From: Kitasatospora purpeofusca
GTDB lineage: Bacteria > Actinomycetota > Actinomycetes > Streptomycetales > Streptomycetaceae
Assembly: GCF_000718025.1 (NCBI RefSeq)
Contig: NZ_JODS01000007.1
Coordinates: 186,001 to 250,000, forward strand
DNA length: 64,000 nt
Direction: 5' to 3'
In this document: in pieces, positions 8,507 through 26,587 of the stretch
Layout of the letters: each line of letters starts with the position of its first letter
How positions within the stretch are numbered: the first letter of the stretch is position 1
Program-made: the position numbers and the translations under genes
The notes under the pieces: generated by a model
What the model was told of the DNA's origin: nothing
The model's database searches: none
Seen by the model: the letters and a program-made list of their open reading frames with translations, nothing else

Positions 8507-10329
8507 GCCAGGGCTCCCGTCTGCACGTTCTCGCTGTCCTCGCTGTTCTCGTCGCTCTTGCCGCCCTTGCCGCCCTTGCTGCTAGCGGCCTTGCTCGCGG
8601 CCTTGCTCGCAGGCTTGCTCGCGGGCGGCACCGTCCGTCGGCCCGGCTCCGCGGGCCGGCCCACCGGGATCACCAGGTGGGTCGGCATCGGGGCGCTCGG
8701 GTCGATCCCGGCGGTGAACTCGATCCCGTCGTCCCGGCAGACGAACTGCATGACGTGCCGTCCGGCGGCGGCCGCCCGGATCAGCCCGCCGATGGTCGCC
8801 CAGACCCCGGAGAGGTAGAAGTTCGACAGCCCGGGCAGCACCGGGCCGCTCTTCTTGATCTCCTCCTCCACCGTCTCGGCGCCCTCCACGAAGGGGTTCC
8901 AGCCGGGGAAGGTGCCGTCGTAGACGCCCGTGTAGCGGACCTGGGTCAGCGGGGTGGACACGTCGGCGACGGCCACCGCGTCCTTGAAGCCCGGGTAGCG
9001 CTCGTCCAGGAAGCCGACGATGCCGTTGCGGACCCGCCGTTTGGCCGCCATGTACTCCCGGCCGTGCTTGACCGGCAGGGTGTGCAGCTCCTCGCCGCGC
9101 CGCACCCGGGAGGACTGCTCGGGGCCCTCGTGCAGTGCCCGCCAGGGGGCGATGTCGGAGAAGTACGTCGCGAACACCACGGTGGAGTTCTCCGGCGCCA
9201 GCTCCGGGTAGTGCCGGGTGCGGAACTGCACGTTCACCGAGGGGCAGCGGATCCCGGTCAGCTCCGCCGTCTCCCGCTCGCCCAGCAGGTGGGTGGTGCA
9301 CGGGTCGCCCTCGGGGAACGGCTTGCGCAGCCCCAGGAAGAGCGACACGTACCCGGGCGACAGCTGGCCCGGCTCGTCGATCAGCGAGGTGTAGAGCCGC
9401 CGGTAGGTGTCGTTGAGGTACTGGCCCTTGAGCAGCTTCATCACGGTGGTGTGGCCGTCGGCGGCGGACACCACGATGTCGGCGCGGAACTCCCGGCCGT
9501 CGCTGAGCCGCACACCCACCGCGCGGTCCCGCTCGACCAGGATCTCCTCGACCTTGGCGTTGTAGGTGATCTCGCCGCCGAGACCGAGGTAGCGCTCCTC
9601 GATCGACCGGGCCAGCGCGAGCGAACCGCCCTCCGGCACCCCGGCGGCGTGGTTGGCGTGCGAGGCGAGCTGGAAGTAGAACGGCAGCACCGGGAAGGCC
9701 GGGTGCTTCTCGTAGAGGATGAAGTTGAACGCCTCGCGCAGCAGCGGGTCGCGGAACCGCTGCGAGAAGTCCGTCATCAGCAGCGTGATCGACTTGCGGA
9801 TGGTGTTGAAGTGGGGGACGAAGGAGGCCAGCATCCGCCAGCGCTCCAGCCGGCCCATCAGCCCGACCGGCTTGAGGAACGGATAGGCCGCGAGCGCCTT
9901 GCGGAAGGTGCGGATCCCGGCGCAGAACTCGCGGATCGGGGCGGCGTCGGCCGGCGAGAGGCCGAGCAGGTGCGCCTCCAGCCGGTCCGGATCGGAGTAG
10001 AAGCGGACCTCCCGGCCGTCCCGGCCCCGGACGATGTTGAAGACGTCGAAGTGCCGCATCTCCTTGCCCTGGAGCGCGCCCAGTTCGAGCCAGATCTGGT
10101 ACATCTCGTTGCCCGGGCCGTTGCCGAGCAGCCAGCTGATGCACCAGTCGAAGGTGAAGTCGCTGCGGTCCCAGCCGGTGCAGGAGCCGCCGGGGATCTC
10201 GTGCATCTCGAAGATCCTGGTGCGGTAGCCGTTCATCCGGGCGTAGCACCCGGTGGACAGTCCGCCGAGACCGCCGCCGATGACGATCATCGACTCCCGC
10301 CGGGGTGCGGTGTCTTTCTGCCGTGCCAT
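8503..10329 (-). CDS. FAD-dependent oxidoreductase, phytoene desaturase/carotenoid isomerase/retinol saturase-like
   Basis: A 608-residue flavoprotein. Near the N-terminus is the dinucleotide motif MIVIGGGLGGLSTGCYARMNGYRTRIFEMHEIPGG; near the C-terminus is LPGLSNFYLSGVWATIGGLIRAAAAGRHV, the FAD-contacting block of the carotenoid desaturase superfamily. These enzymes desaturate, isomerise or saturate polyene or isoprenoid chains. The last 60 residues form an unusual Lys/Ser/Gly-rich tail (SKPASKAASKAASSKGGKGG) with an acidic end. The start is the ATG at 10329, behind a GAAGG; it lies 86 bp after the P450 and is coupled by a 4-bp overlap to the reductase. An activity on the conjugated part of the block 1 product is inferred. 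Confidence 0.85.
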   Translation of the reverse strand: MARQKDTAPRRESMIVIGGGLGGLSTGCYARMNGYRTRIFEMHEIPGGSCTGWDRSDFTFDWCISWLLGNGPGNEMYQIWLELGALQGKEMRHFDVFNIVRGRDGREVRFYSDPDRLEAHLLGLSPADAAPIREFCAGIRTFRKALAAYPFLKPVGLMGRLERWRMLASFVPHFNTIRKSITLLMTDFSQRFRDPLLREAFNFILYEKHPAFPVLPFYFQLASHANHAAGVPEGGSLALARSIEERYLGLGGEITYNAKVEEILVERDRAVGVRLSDGREFRADIVVSAADGHTTVMKLLKGQYLNDTYRRLYTSLIDEPGQLSPGYVSLFLGLRKPFPEGDPCTTHLLGERETAELTGIRCPSVNVQFRTRHYPELAPENSTVVFATYFSDIAPWRALHEGPEQSSRVRRGEELHTLPVKHGREYMAAKRRVRNGIVGFLDERYPGFKDAVAVADVSTPLTQVRYTGVYDGTFPGWNPFVEGAETVEEEIKKSGPVLPGLSNFYLSGVWATIGGLIRAAAAGRHVMQFVCRDDGIEFTAGIDPSAPMPTHLVIPVGRPAEPGRRTVPPASKPASKAASKAASSKGGKGGKSDENSEDSENVQTGALA

Positions 10330-10415
10330 CTCTGGCCTTCCTCGTGGTCCTTGCCTTGCCTGGTGGTGCCTGGCGGTGCCTGGCGGTGGCCCGGTCGGGC
10401 CGCCCGCGACGGCGG

Positions 10416-11606
10416 TCACCAGGCGATCGGGAGCGCCTGCAGACCGTTCACCATCGAGGCCTCCTTCCAGCGCAGTTCGCGCTCGGGGACGGCCAGCCGC
10501 AGGCCGGGCAGGCGGGTCAGCACCCGCTCGATCGCCACCTGCAGCTCCAGCCGGGCCAGGTGCGCGCCGATGCAGTAGTGCACGCCGTGGCCGAAGCCGA
10601 TGTGCGGGTTGCCCGGCCGGTCGAGGACCAGCCGCTCCGGCTCCTCGAACACCTCCGGGTCCCGGTTGGCGGCGGCGGTCGCGATCATCACCGCCTCGCC
10701 GACCCGGATCACCACCCCGCCCAGCTCGACGTCCGCGGTGGCGTACCGGGGCAGGCTGAAGCCGGTGAGCAGCGGCACGTACCGCATCAGCTCCTCGACC
10801 GCCCTGGGGATCAGCTCGGGCCGCTCCCGCAGCCGTGCCGACTCCTCGGGGTTGACCAGCAGCTGGTGGAAGAAGTTGCCGATCTGGTTGGTGGTGGAGA
10901 CGAAGCCGGCGATCAGCAGGTCGCAGGCGATGGAGAGGAGCTCCTCCTCGCCGATCAGCCGCTGCTCGCGGCAGGCCCGGACCAGCGTGGTGAGGAGGTC
11001 CTCGCCGGGCTCGCGGCCGCGCAGCTCCAGCACCCCGGCCATGTAGTCGATGAACGCCCGCCCCTCGACCGCGAGCACCTCGCCCGGGGTGACGGCGGAG
11101 AGCACCGTCTCCGCCCACTCCCAGAGCATCCGGTGGTCCTCGGCGGGGATGCCGAGCACCTCGCAGATGATGGTGGTCGGCATCGGGATCGCGAAGTCCT
11201 CGACCAGGTCGGCCGGGGCGCCCGCGGCGAGCATGCCGTCGAGCAGCTCGTCGGCCAGCTCCGCGGCCCGGATCCGCAGCCGCTCCACCCGGCGGGCGCT
11301 GAACTCCTTGGCCACCAGCGAGCGCAGCCGGGTGTGCTCGGGCGGTTCGGTGGAGAACAGGCCGGCGCCGGTGCGGGACACCGGGCGCATCCGGGGCTGG
11401 TCCTCGCCCATCGCGGCGGCCAGGCTGAACCTCGGGTCGGCGAGCACCGCCCGGACGTCCTCGTACCGGGTGGCCAGCCAGGCGCCGTCGCCGTACGGCA
11501 TCCGGATCCGGACCAGCGGCTGGTCCCGCAACTCGGCGTAGCGGGGGTCGAGTTCGAGGCCGTTGGGCTCGAACGGGTAGGTCAGCGGCGGGTGCTGCCG
11601 GAGCAT
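10416..11606 (-). CDS. cytochrome P450 (CYP), free-standing tailoring oxidase
   Basis: A 396-residue bacterial class I P450. The heme loop is GFGHGVHYCIGAHLAR with the Cys thiolate, and the ExxR pair sits in VEELMRYV. The I-helix reads LLIAGFVSTTNQIG: the usual acid-Thr pair of the AGxxT motif is altered, with Val/Ser where Asp/Glu is expected, which may change proton delivery or indicate substrate-assisted chemistry. Electrons must come from ferredoxin partners not encoded here. The ATG at 11606 (MLRQHPPLTYPF) has GGAAG upstream and gives normal family length; an upstream ATG at 11675 would overlap the megasynthase stop. It follows the PKS-NRPS within 58 bp. Confidence 0.93.
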   Translation of the reverse strand: MLRQHPPLTYPFEPNGLELDPRYAELRDQPLVRIRMPYGDGAWLATRYEDVRAVLADPRFSLAAAMGEDQPRMRPVSRTGAGLFSTEPPEHTRLRSLVAKEFSARRVERLRIRAAELADELLDGMLAAGAPADLVEDFAIPMPTTIICEVLGIPAEDHRMLWEWAETVLSAVTPGEVLAVEGRAFIDYMAGVLELRGREPGEDLLTTLVRACREQRLIGEEELLSIACDLLIAGFVSTTNQIGNFFHQLLVNPEESARLRERPELIPRAVEELMRYVPLLTGFSLPRYATADVELGGVVIRVGEAVMIATAAANRDPEVFEEPERLVLDRPGNPHIGFGHGVHYCIGAHLARLELQVAIERVLTRLPGLRLAVPERELRWKEASMVNGLQALPIAW

Positions 11607-11664
11607 GGTCGCTTCCGTCTCTCGTGCGGGGGCGGGCAGGCTCGGGGCCCGCCCGGGGGCCGTC

Positions 11665-21222
<9,558 letters not shown>

Positions 21223-21400
21223 ACGAGTCGAGTCCTTGGGTCGCTGCGTTCGCGCGCGCTGGCGGGCTGCGGGAGCGCCGCGCGCGCCGGGGGACAGCGG
21301 CCGCGCGCCGGGTTCCGGGCAGGCCGGAAGCCGGGTCGGCCGAAGGGGCGAGCCGGTCGGGAGGAGCGGTGGGGACGGGCCGGTGGGACAGGGCTGGGGC

Positions 21401-21473
21401 GGGACGGCGGGGCAGAGCATGGACGGGACGGCGGGGCAGGGCGGGGACGGGACGGCGGGGACGGGACGGCGGG
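21401..21473. repeat. G-rich short tandem repeat in the desaturase/PKS-NRPS gap
   Basis: Four copies of GGGACGGCGGG(G) start at 21401, 21425, 21449 and 21463, the first three with an exact 24-bp period. The run lies in the 257-bp gap between the membrane hydroxylase stop and the PKS-NRPS start. No gene fits here. The G-tracts could form quadruplex structure on one strand; the mRNA of block 1 would carry the C-rich complement. Confidence 0.7.
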
Positions 21474-21479
21474 CGCGGC

Positions 21480-22358
21480 TCAGGTGGTGCCGGTCGGGGA
21501 GCGCTCGGCCCGGGCGGGGCGGTGCCAGGCCTGGAGGTGGCTGGCGACCACCCGGCCGGTGGCCGGGAAGTCGGCCGGATTCGCCAGCCCCACCGCGAGC
21601 GGCCGGCGGCCGGGCCGCCAGGTGAAGCTGCCGAACACGTGGTCCCACACCGACAGGTCGGAGCCGTAGTGCCCGGCCTCCGACAGATCGGTGCTGTGGT
21701 GCAGGCGGTGCTGCTCGGGACCGGCGAGCACATGGTTGAGCGGGCCGATCCGGACGTCGATGTTGGCGTGCACGAAGTAGCCCTGGGCGACGACGAACAG
21801 GCCGACCACGAACACCGTCGGCGCCGAGAACCCGGCCGCGGCCAGCGCCAGCTGGACGGCGCCCTGGGTGAGCAGCACGTCCAACAGGTGGTTGACCCCG
21901 TTGTTGCCGACGTTCACCTTGTCGGGCACGTGGTGGACGCCGTGCAGCCGCCAGAGCCGCGGACTGGTGTGGCACCAGCGGTGGACCAGGTAGTTGGCCA
22001 GCGATCCGAGCAGCAGGGCGGCCGGGATCTCCACCCACGGCGGCAGCGCCGACCGGGGCGGGGCCAACCAGCCGACGAGGGCGGCCACGGGCACCTGGGA
22101 GAGTGCCCCGCCGATCATCGTCAGCAGGAAGTAGACGCCGTACCAGCCCCACTCGCGCACGCTCGGAGACCATTCCGGTTCGTACGGAATCAAATGTTCG
22201 AGCAGGGACATGAAAGCGATCACGCCGAGCAGGAACAGCTGGTTCACCCGGTCGAGGTCCCAGCGCAGACGCAGGGCCGCGACGGCTATCCCCACCAGGG
22301 TGACCAGCAGGAACGGGTAGGCGACGTGGCGCAGCACGGTTCGAAGCCGCTCGCCCAT
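21480..22358 (-). CDS. fatty acid hydroxylase/sterol desaturase superfamily membrane protein
   Basis: A 292-residue integral membrane di-iron oxidase. The eight-histidine pattern of the superfamily is present: HRWCH, HGVHH and HRLHH, plus the additional His in GYFVHANI and AGHYGSDLSVWDHVFG. Four to five hydrophobic helices precede and separate the clusters. The family hydroxylates or desaturates lipids, sterols or carotenoids at the membrane using O2. The ATG at 22358 has an AAGGGGG ribosome site six bases upstream. It is the first gene of block 1, with inverted repeats in its promoter region, and may oxidise the acyl chain of the product. Confidence 0.88.
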   Translation of the reverse strand: MGERLRTVLRHVAYPFLLVTLVGIAVAALRLRWDLDRVNQLFLLGVIAFMSLLEHLIPYEPEWSPSVREWGWYGVYFLLTMIGGALSQVPVAALVGWLAPPRSALPPWVEIPAALLLGSLANYLVHRWCHTSPRLWRLHGVHHVPDKVNVGNNGVNHLLDVLLTQGAVQLALAAAGFSAPTVFVVGLFVVAQGYFVHANIDVRIGPLNHVLAGPEQHRLHHSTDLSEAGHYGSDLSVWDHVFGSFTWRPGRRPLAVGLANPADFPATGRVVASHLQAWHRPARAERSPTGTT

Positions 22359-22383
22359 GACGACCCCCTTCGCTGTCCGCGGT

Positions 22384-22406
22384 CGAACAGTCACCAAAAG
22401 TGTTCG
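22384..22406. promoter_or_regulatory. inverted repeat upstream of block 1, candidate operator
   Basis: CGAACA, an 11-base spacer, then TGTTCG: perfect 6-bp arms about 26-48 bp upstream of the hydroxylase ATG. The position next to an AT-rich stretch suits an operator for the first gene of block 1. The regulator is unknown; the nearby Lrp-type protein is one candidate. Confidence 0.4.
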
Positions 22407-22471
22407 TTCAGATACTAAGGGCGGTCCGAAGTCATAGCGAGGCATTTTCGAGGGGAATCATGGAATTCTCG

Positions 22472-22497
22472 ATTTGTCTGATGATCTGTAGACAAAT
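22472..22497. promoter_or_regulatory. 8-bp-arm inverted repeat in AT-rich gap, candidate operator
   Basis: ATTTGTCT, a 10-base spacer, then AGACAAAT, perfect in both arms, within the most AT-rich stretch of the first 30 kb. It lies between the Lrp gene stop and the block 1 promoter. It is the kind of symmetric site bound by Lrp/AsnC or LysR-type dimers; as an RNA hairpin it is a poor terminator because of its weak stem. Confidence 0.45.
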
Positions 22498-22538
22498 AAT
22501 TAGCCAGAAGCCGCGAGAATCCGGCCAGCGGCGAGCTT

Positions 22539-23621
22539 TTACGGATTATTCGATGACGGCATGATCATCCCGGCACGTTTGACGCTCCGGAGCAGCGGAG
22601 CCGTCTCCACCGCGACCACCCCCTCCAGCTCGCCCAGCCCCTGGGTCAGGTAGTCGTAGAACGCCCCGGTGTCCCGGCAGACCAGCCCCGCCACCAGGTT
22701 GCTCGGCCCGGTGGTCGCCGCCACGAAGCCCACCTCCGGGTGCTCCGCCATCGCCCGGCCGACCGCCGCCAGCCGCCCCGGCGCCACCGTGAGCCAGCAG
22801 AACGCCTCCACCTCGAAGCCGAGCGGGCGGGGATCGACGTCCACGTCGAAGAAGAGCAGCCCGCCGTCGACCAGCGCGGCCAGCCGCCGGCGCACCGTCG
22901 TCTCCGGGCTCCCGGACGCGGCCGCCAGCGCGGCCAGCGGGGCCCGCCCGTCCACCGCGAGCGCCGCCAGCAGCGCCCGGTCCAGCCCGTCCAGCCCGTC
23001 CAGCCCGTCCAGCACGTCAGGAACATCCGGAACGTCAGGAACGCCCGGGACATGCGGAACGTCAGGAACGCCCGGGACATGCGGGAGGCCCGGGGCCTTC
23101 GCCGCCGTCGGCCCGGTCCCCGCCGCGGCCCGGAGCCGGGCGATCTGCCCGTCGGTCAGCGCCGAGGTCCGCCCGCTCCACGCAACCTGGCCGCCGACGT
23201 AGGTGCGCAGCAGGTAGTGCGCGGAGACCGACAGCACCCGCGGGCTCCGGGGCAGGGCGCCGAGCAGCAGTTCCTCGCGCTCCGGCCGCAGCCGTGCGCG
23301 GGCGTTGCAGACGATCTCGCCGCCGGACAGCAGACTCACCCAGGAGGTGTCCGGCCGCCGGGCCAGCGCCTCGGCGAGCGGGGCGGCGGCGTCGGGCACG
23401 CACCGGATCCGGGTCAGCCAGTCGACCTGGCCGAGCAGCCGGGCGTCGGTCCGCCCCACCACCCGCACCACCCCGGCGGCGCGCAGCCGCTGGTAGCGGC
23501 GGGCGACCGTCTGGTCGGACACCCCCAGCACCTCGGCGATCCGCCGGAACGGCGCCCGGCCGTCCACGTGCAGGGCGTGCAGCAGCGCCCGGTCCAGTCC
23601 GTCCAGCGTCACGGTTTCCAC
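22539..23621 (-). CDS. Lrp/AsnC-family regulator with two HTH-RAM modules
   Basis: A 360-residue protein holding two Lrp units. Unit 1 has LDGLDRALLHALHVDGRAPFRRIAEVLGVSDQTVARRYQRL; unit 2 has LDGLDRALLAALAVDGRAPLAALAAASGSPETTVRRRLAALVDGG; each is followed by an effector (RAM-like) segment. The two are joined by a Val-Pro-Asp/Gly repeat linker (PGVPDVPHVPGVPDVPDVP and LDGLDGLDG) built from DNA repeats at about 22975-23095. Double-length Lrp proteins are known in actinomycetes. Such regulators usually respond to amino acids. The GTG at 23621 (VETVTLDGLD) is the likely start; no ribosome site is convincing. It is divergent from the DHA2 exporter with 128 bp between, and may control it and block 1. 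Confidence 0.88.
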   Translation of the reverse strand: METVTLDGLDRALLHALHVDGRAPFRRIAEVLGVSDQTVARRYQRLRAAGVVRVVGRTDARLLGQVDWLTRIRCVPDAAAPLAEALARRPDTSWVSLLSGGEIVCNARARLRPEREELLLGALPRSPRVLSVSAHYLLRTYVGGQVAWSGRTSALTDGQIARLRAAAGTGPTAAKAPGLPHVPGVPDVPHVPGVPDVPDVPDVLDGLDGLDGLDRALLAALAVDGRAPLAALAAASGSPETTVRRRLAALVDGGLLFFDVDVDPRPLGFEVEAFCWLTVAPGRLAAVGRAMAEHPEVGFVAATTGPSNLVAGLVCRDTGAFYDYLTQGLGELEGVVAVETAPLLRSVKRAGMIMPSSNNP

Positions 23622-23749
23622 CAGCCGGATGGTAGGCGGTGTCGAGATCCGCCGGAAAGGCCCCTGCGAGCGGCGCGGGAGCGGCCGCCGGACCGAGAGT
23701 GACGGGGCGTCCGGCCGCAGTGGCCGGGCCTGGACGAGGGGGAACGGGG

Positions 23750-25279
23750 ATGCGCACATGGGGACCGCTGGTGGCGGTCTGCCTCGGGGTGTTCATGCTG
23801 CTGACGGACGTCAGCATCGTGATCGTGGCCCTGCCGGACATCGGCGCGGGGCTGGACATGGACTTCGACGGACTGCAGTGGGTGCTCGACGGCTACGCGC
23901 TGGCACTGGCCGCGCTGCTGCTCGGCCTCGGCGCCCTCGCCGACCGGGTGGGCCGGCGGCGGGTGTACACGGTGGGCCTGGCGGTGTTCGCGCTCGCCTC
24001 GCTGGCCTGCGGCCTCGCCCCGGACGGCGCCACCCTGGTGGGAGCCCGGATCGTCCAGGCGGGCGGCGGTGCGGCGATGTTCGCCACCGCGATGGCGCTG
24101 CTCAACCTCTCCTACCGGGGCCGTGACCGGGCGGTGGCCTTCGGCGTCTGGGGCTCCGTCAGCGGCGCGGCGGCGGCCGTCGGGCCGGTGGCCGGCGGCC
24201 TGCTCACCGAGTACCTGGGCTGGCGGTCGATCTTCCTGGTGAACCTGCCGCTCGCGCTCGCCGCCGTGGTGCTGGCCCGGCGGACACTGCCGGAGTCCCG
24301 CGACCCGGGAGCCCGCCGGCTCGACCTGCCCGGCGCCGCGTCCTTCACCGTCGCGGCCGGGGCGGCCGTGCTGGGGCTGATCCGGGGCGGGACGGACGGC
24401 TGGACCTCGCCCGCCGTCCTGGGCGCCGGTACCGCCGCGGTCGTGGCGCTCGCCGTGTTCGCGCTGGTCGAACGGCGCAGCGCGCACCCGCTGCTGGCGC
24501 CCGCTCTGCTGCGCCGACCGGCCTTCACCGGGGTCCTGCTGTGCGGCGCCGTCTACTCGGCCACCGCCTTCTCCGGCCTGCCCTACATCTCGCTCTGGCT
24601 GCAGTCGGTGCTCGGCCTCGGCCCGATGGCCGCCGGGCTGACCCTGCTGCCGATGAGCGTCGTCGCCTTCGCCGTCCCGGCGCTGGCGGGCCGTCGGCTC
24701 GCCGCGCTGCCGGTCGCGGTGCCGCTGGCGGGCGGCCTGGCCGTGATCGGGCTGGGCACCCTGCTGCAGGGCGCCCTGGACGGCTCCTCCGGCTGGACCG
24801 CCCTGCTGCCAGGCCTCGCCCTGACCGGCCTCGGCATCGGCGCGGTCAGCCCGGTCCTGGCGTCCGCCGCGATGGCGGCCGTCCCGCCCGAGCGAGGCGG
24901 CATGGCCGGCGGCGCCCTCAACACCTTCCGGCAGCTCGGCCAGGCGCTGGGCATCGCAGTCCTCGGGCTGGTCCTGCACGGGGGCCTGCGCGACGCCCTG
25001 GCCGGCCACCCGGCGGCCGGGCCCGACCCGGACGCCACCGCCGGCGCGCTGGCGTCCGGCCGGCCCCCGGCCGGGCTGCCCGGGGAACTGCTCCGGACCG
25101 CCTTCGCCACCGGCCTCGACCGCACCCTGCTGGCCGCCGGCCTCACCGCCCTGGCGGGCGCCGCGCTGGTCGCGGTGCTGCTGCGGCGCCGGCCGGAGCG
25201 GGCGGGGTCACCGGACGACCAGTCGCCAGCGGTCCTCGAGGCCCCAGGTCCGAACCGCCACCAGACTGCCGGGCGGTAG
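23750..25279 (+). CDS. MFS drug exporter, DHA2 (14-TM) family
   Basis: A 509-residue proton antiporter. Motif A is seen as GALADRVGRRRVY, motif C as AAVGPVAGGLLTEYLGWR, and FMLLTDVSIVIVALPDIGAGL is the usual first helix of DHA2 transporters. Hydrophobic segments are regularly spaced to the end, giving about 14 helices. The ATG at 23750 follows AGGGGGAACGGGG; an upstream in-frame start would overlap the Lrp promoter. Divergence from the Lrp-type regulator suggests a regulator-exporter pair, possibly for the product or a related toxic compound. Its 3' end overlaps the convergent hypothetical gene by 72 bp. Confidence 0.92.
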   Translation: MRTWGPLVAVCLGVFMLLTDVSIVIVALPDIGAGLDMDFDGLQWVLDGYALALAALLLGLGALADRVGRRRVYTVGLAVFALASLACGLAPDGATLVGARIVQAGGGAAMFATAMALLNLSYRGRDRAVAFGVWGSVSGAAAAVGPVAGGLLTEYLGWRSIFLVNLPLALAAVVLARRTLPESRDPGARRLDLPGAASFTVAAGAAVLGLIRGGTDGWTSPAVLGAGTAAVVALAVFALVERRSAHPLLAPALLRRPAFTGVLLCGAVYSATAFSGLPYISLWLQSVLGLGPMAAGLTLLPMSVVAFAVPALAGRRLAALPVAVPLAGGLAVIGLGTLLQGALDGSSGWTALLPGLALTGLGIGAVSPVLASAAMAAVPPERGGMAGGALNTFRQLGQALGIAVLGLVLHGGLRDALAGHPAAGPDPDATAGALASGRPPAGLPGELLRTAFATGLDRTLLAAGLTALAGAALVAVLLRRRPERAGSPDDQSPAVLEAPGPNRHQTAGR

Positions 25280-26587
25280 TTCCACCGGCTCGTGCCGCCG
25301 CCGACCGAAGGTGCTGGTGGCGCCGAGCGGCTTCAGCCGCTCGTCCAGCACGGTCGCCTCCGCGAGCCCTCCGTGCCACCGCCCGGTCCGCACGGTCAGC
25401 CGCCCCGGCGGCCCGGCCCAGCGGACCACCTCGGCGCCCCGGCCGGCGAGCCGACGGTCGAAGGCGGGCACCGCCGTGAGCGGGACCACCTCCAGCCGCC
25501 ACCGGCCGCCGCTCTCCACCCGGACCTGCTCGGGTTCGCCCGGCTCCGGCGGGCCGCCGACCGGCATGGCGCCGCCCCACTCCCCCGGGCTGCCGTACCC
25601 GGTCGCGATCCGCCGGCCCCCGGCCTCGACCGTGACGGACGAGGCCGTGTCCGCGAGCGACCAGGCCCGCAGTACCGCCGGGGGCCCGGTGTAGGCCAGG
25701 ACGTCGTGTCCGGTGCCGTCCGCCCGGCCGGTCAGCTCACGGGCGTCCTCGACCGGCAGCAGTTCCAACCGCCACCTGCGCCGGCTGCGGATCACCTCGC
25801 CCCGGAACGGGCCGAGCGCCCGCCGGGCCGGGTCGGCGGGCACCAGTAGCCGCTGGACACCGTTCCGCGCCATGACATGGACGAACGCCAGCCTCCCACC
25901 GGCGTGGTCCTCCAGTCCCAGCAGGACTCCGTCCTCGGTCTCGACCTCCAACAGGGCCGGACCCGCCCCGTCGGGCCACGCGAATACCTCGCGGCGGTCC
26001 CCGATACCGTGCCGCACCGTCTCCGTCGACGGTGGCAGGTCCGCCGGACGGCCGGTGAGCGACCAGTCCTCCCCCTGCTCGACCACCAGCAGCTGCCGGC
26101 CCTCCAGCAGCAGCGTCCAGTTGTCCGACCGGTACAGCTTCCCGGCCCGGTCACCGGTCGCCAGCACCTCCCGGCCGCCGTCCGCCGTGGGCCGGACCAG
26201 CCGGAACAGCTGGGCGTCGTTCGTCGAGGAACGGTGCGTGACGTCGACCAGCACAGTGCCGCCCGGGTGGACCAGCACCCGGGGACCGACGCCGGTGACC
26301 CGGCCGGTCAGCTCGGCCGCCTCCGACGGATCGTGGAGCCGCAGCTGCCACCGGCGTGGGCCGGTCACGGTGATCCGGCGCAGCTCGTCCTGCCTCGCCG
26401 GGGGGACCAGCACGCTCCAGGCGCCCTTCCCCCGGTGGAGCTCGGTGCCGTCCGCCCCGCCCGCGAGCACGGTGATCTCCTCCAGCCCGTCCACCGCCAC
26501 GGTCAGTACCACCGTCCGGGCCGGGGTCGGGTAGTCGACCTCCACCGTTCTCCCGCCCCGGGCGACCCACTCCGTCCGTTCCCCCAT
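25208..26587 (-). CDS. hypothetical beta-rich repeat protein, 459 aa
   Basis: A 459-residue protein without a recognised domain. It holds at least three degenerate copies of a unit with the pattern W-R/Q-L-x-L-x-P followed by ELTGR, GxGxxVLxxxG and a terminal W or V: WQLRLHDPSEAAELTGR, WRLELLPVEDARELTGR and WRLEVVPLTAVPAFDRR, ending with WRLVVR. This suggests a repeated beta-sandwich or propeller. No signal peptide or membrane helix is visible. The ATG at 26587 follows GGGGAGGTAGCG, a strong site. The upstream 425-bp gap carries palindromic repeats. I do not know the function. Confidence 0.75.
   Translation of the reverse strand: MGERTEWVARGGRTVEVDYPTPARTVVLTVAVDGLEEITVLAGGADGTELHRGKGAWSVLVPPARQDELRRITVTGPRRWQLRLHDPSEAAELTGRVTGVGPRVLVHPGGTVLVDVTHRSSTNDAQLFRLVRPTADGGREVLATGDRAGKLYRSDNWTLLLEGRQLLVVEQGEDWSLTGRPADLPPSTETVRHGIGDRREVFAWPDGAGPALLEVETEDGVLLGLEDHAGGRLAFVHVMARNGVQRLLVPADPARRALGPFRGEVIRSRRRWRLELLPVEDARELTGRADGTGHDVLAYTGPPAVLRAWSLADTASSVTVEAGGRRIATGYGSPGEWGGAMPVGGPPEPGEPEQVRVESGGRWRLEVVPLTAVPAFDRRLAGRGAEVVRWAGPPGRLTVRTGRWHGGLAEATVLDERLKPLGATSTFGRRRHEPVELPPGSLVAVRTWGLEDRWRLVVR

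Noticed and set aside
22975..23095. Short tandem repeats as a mobile or regulatory element
   Set aside because: They are in frame inside the Lrp gene and encode its linker between two intact domains.
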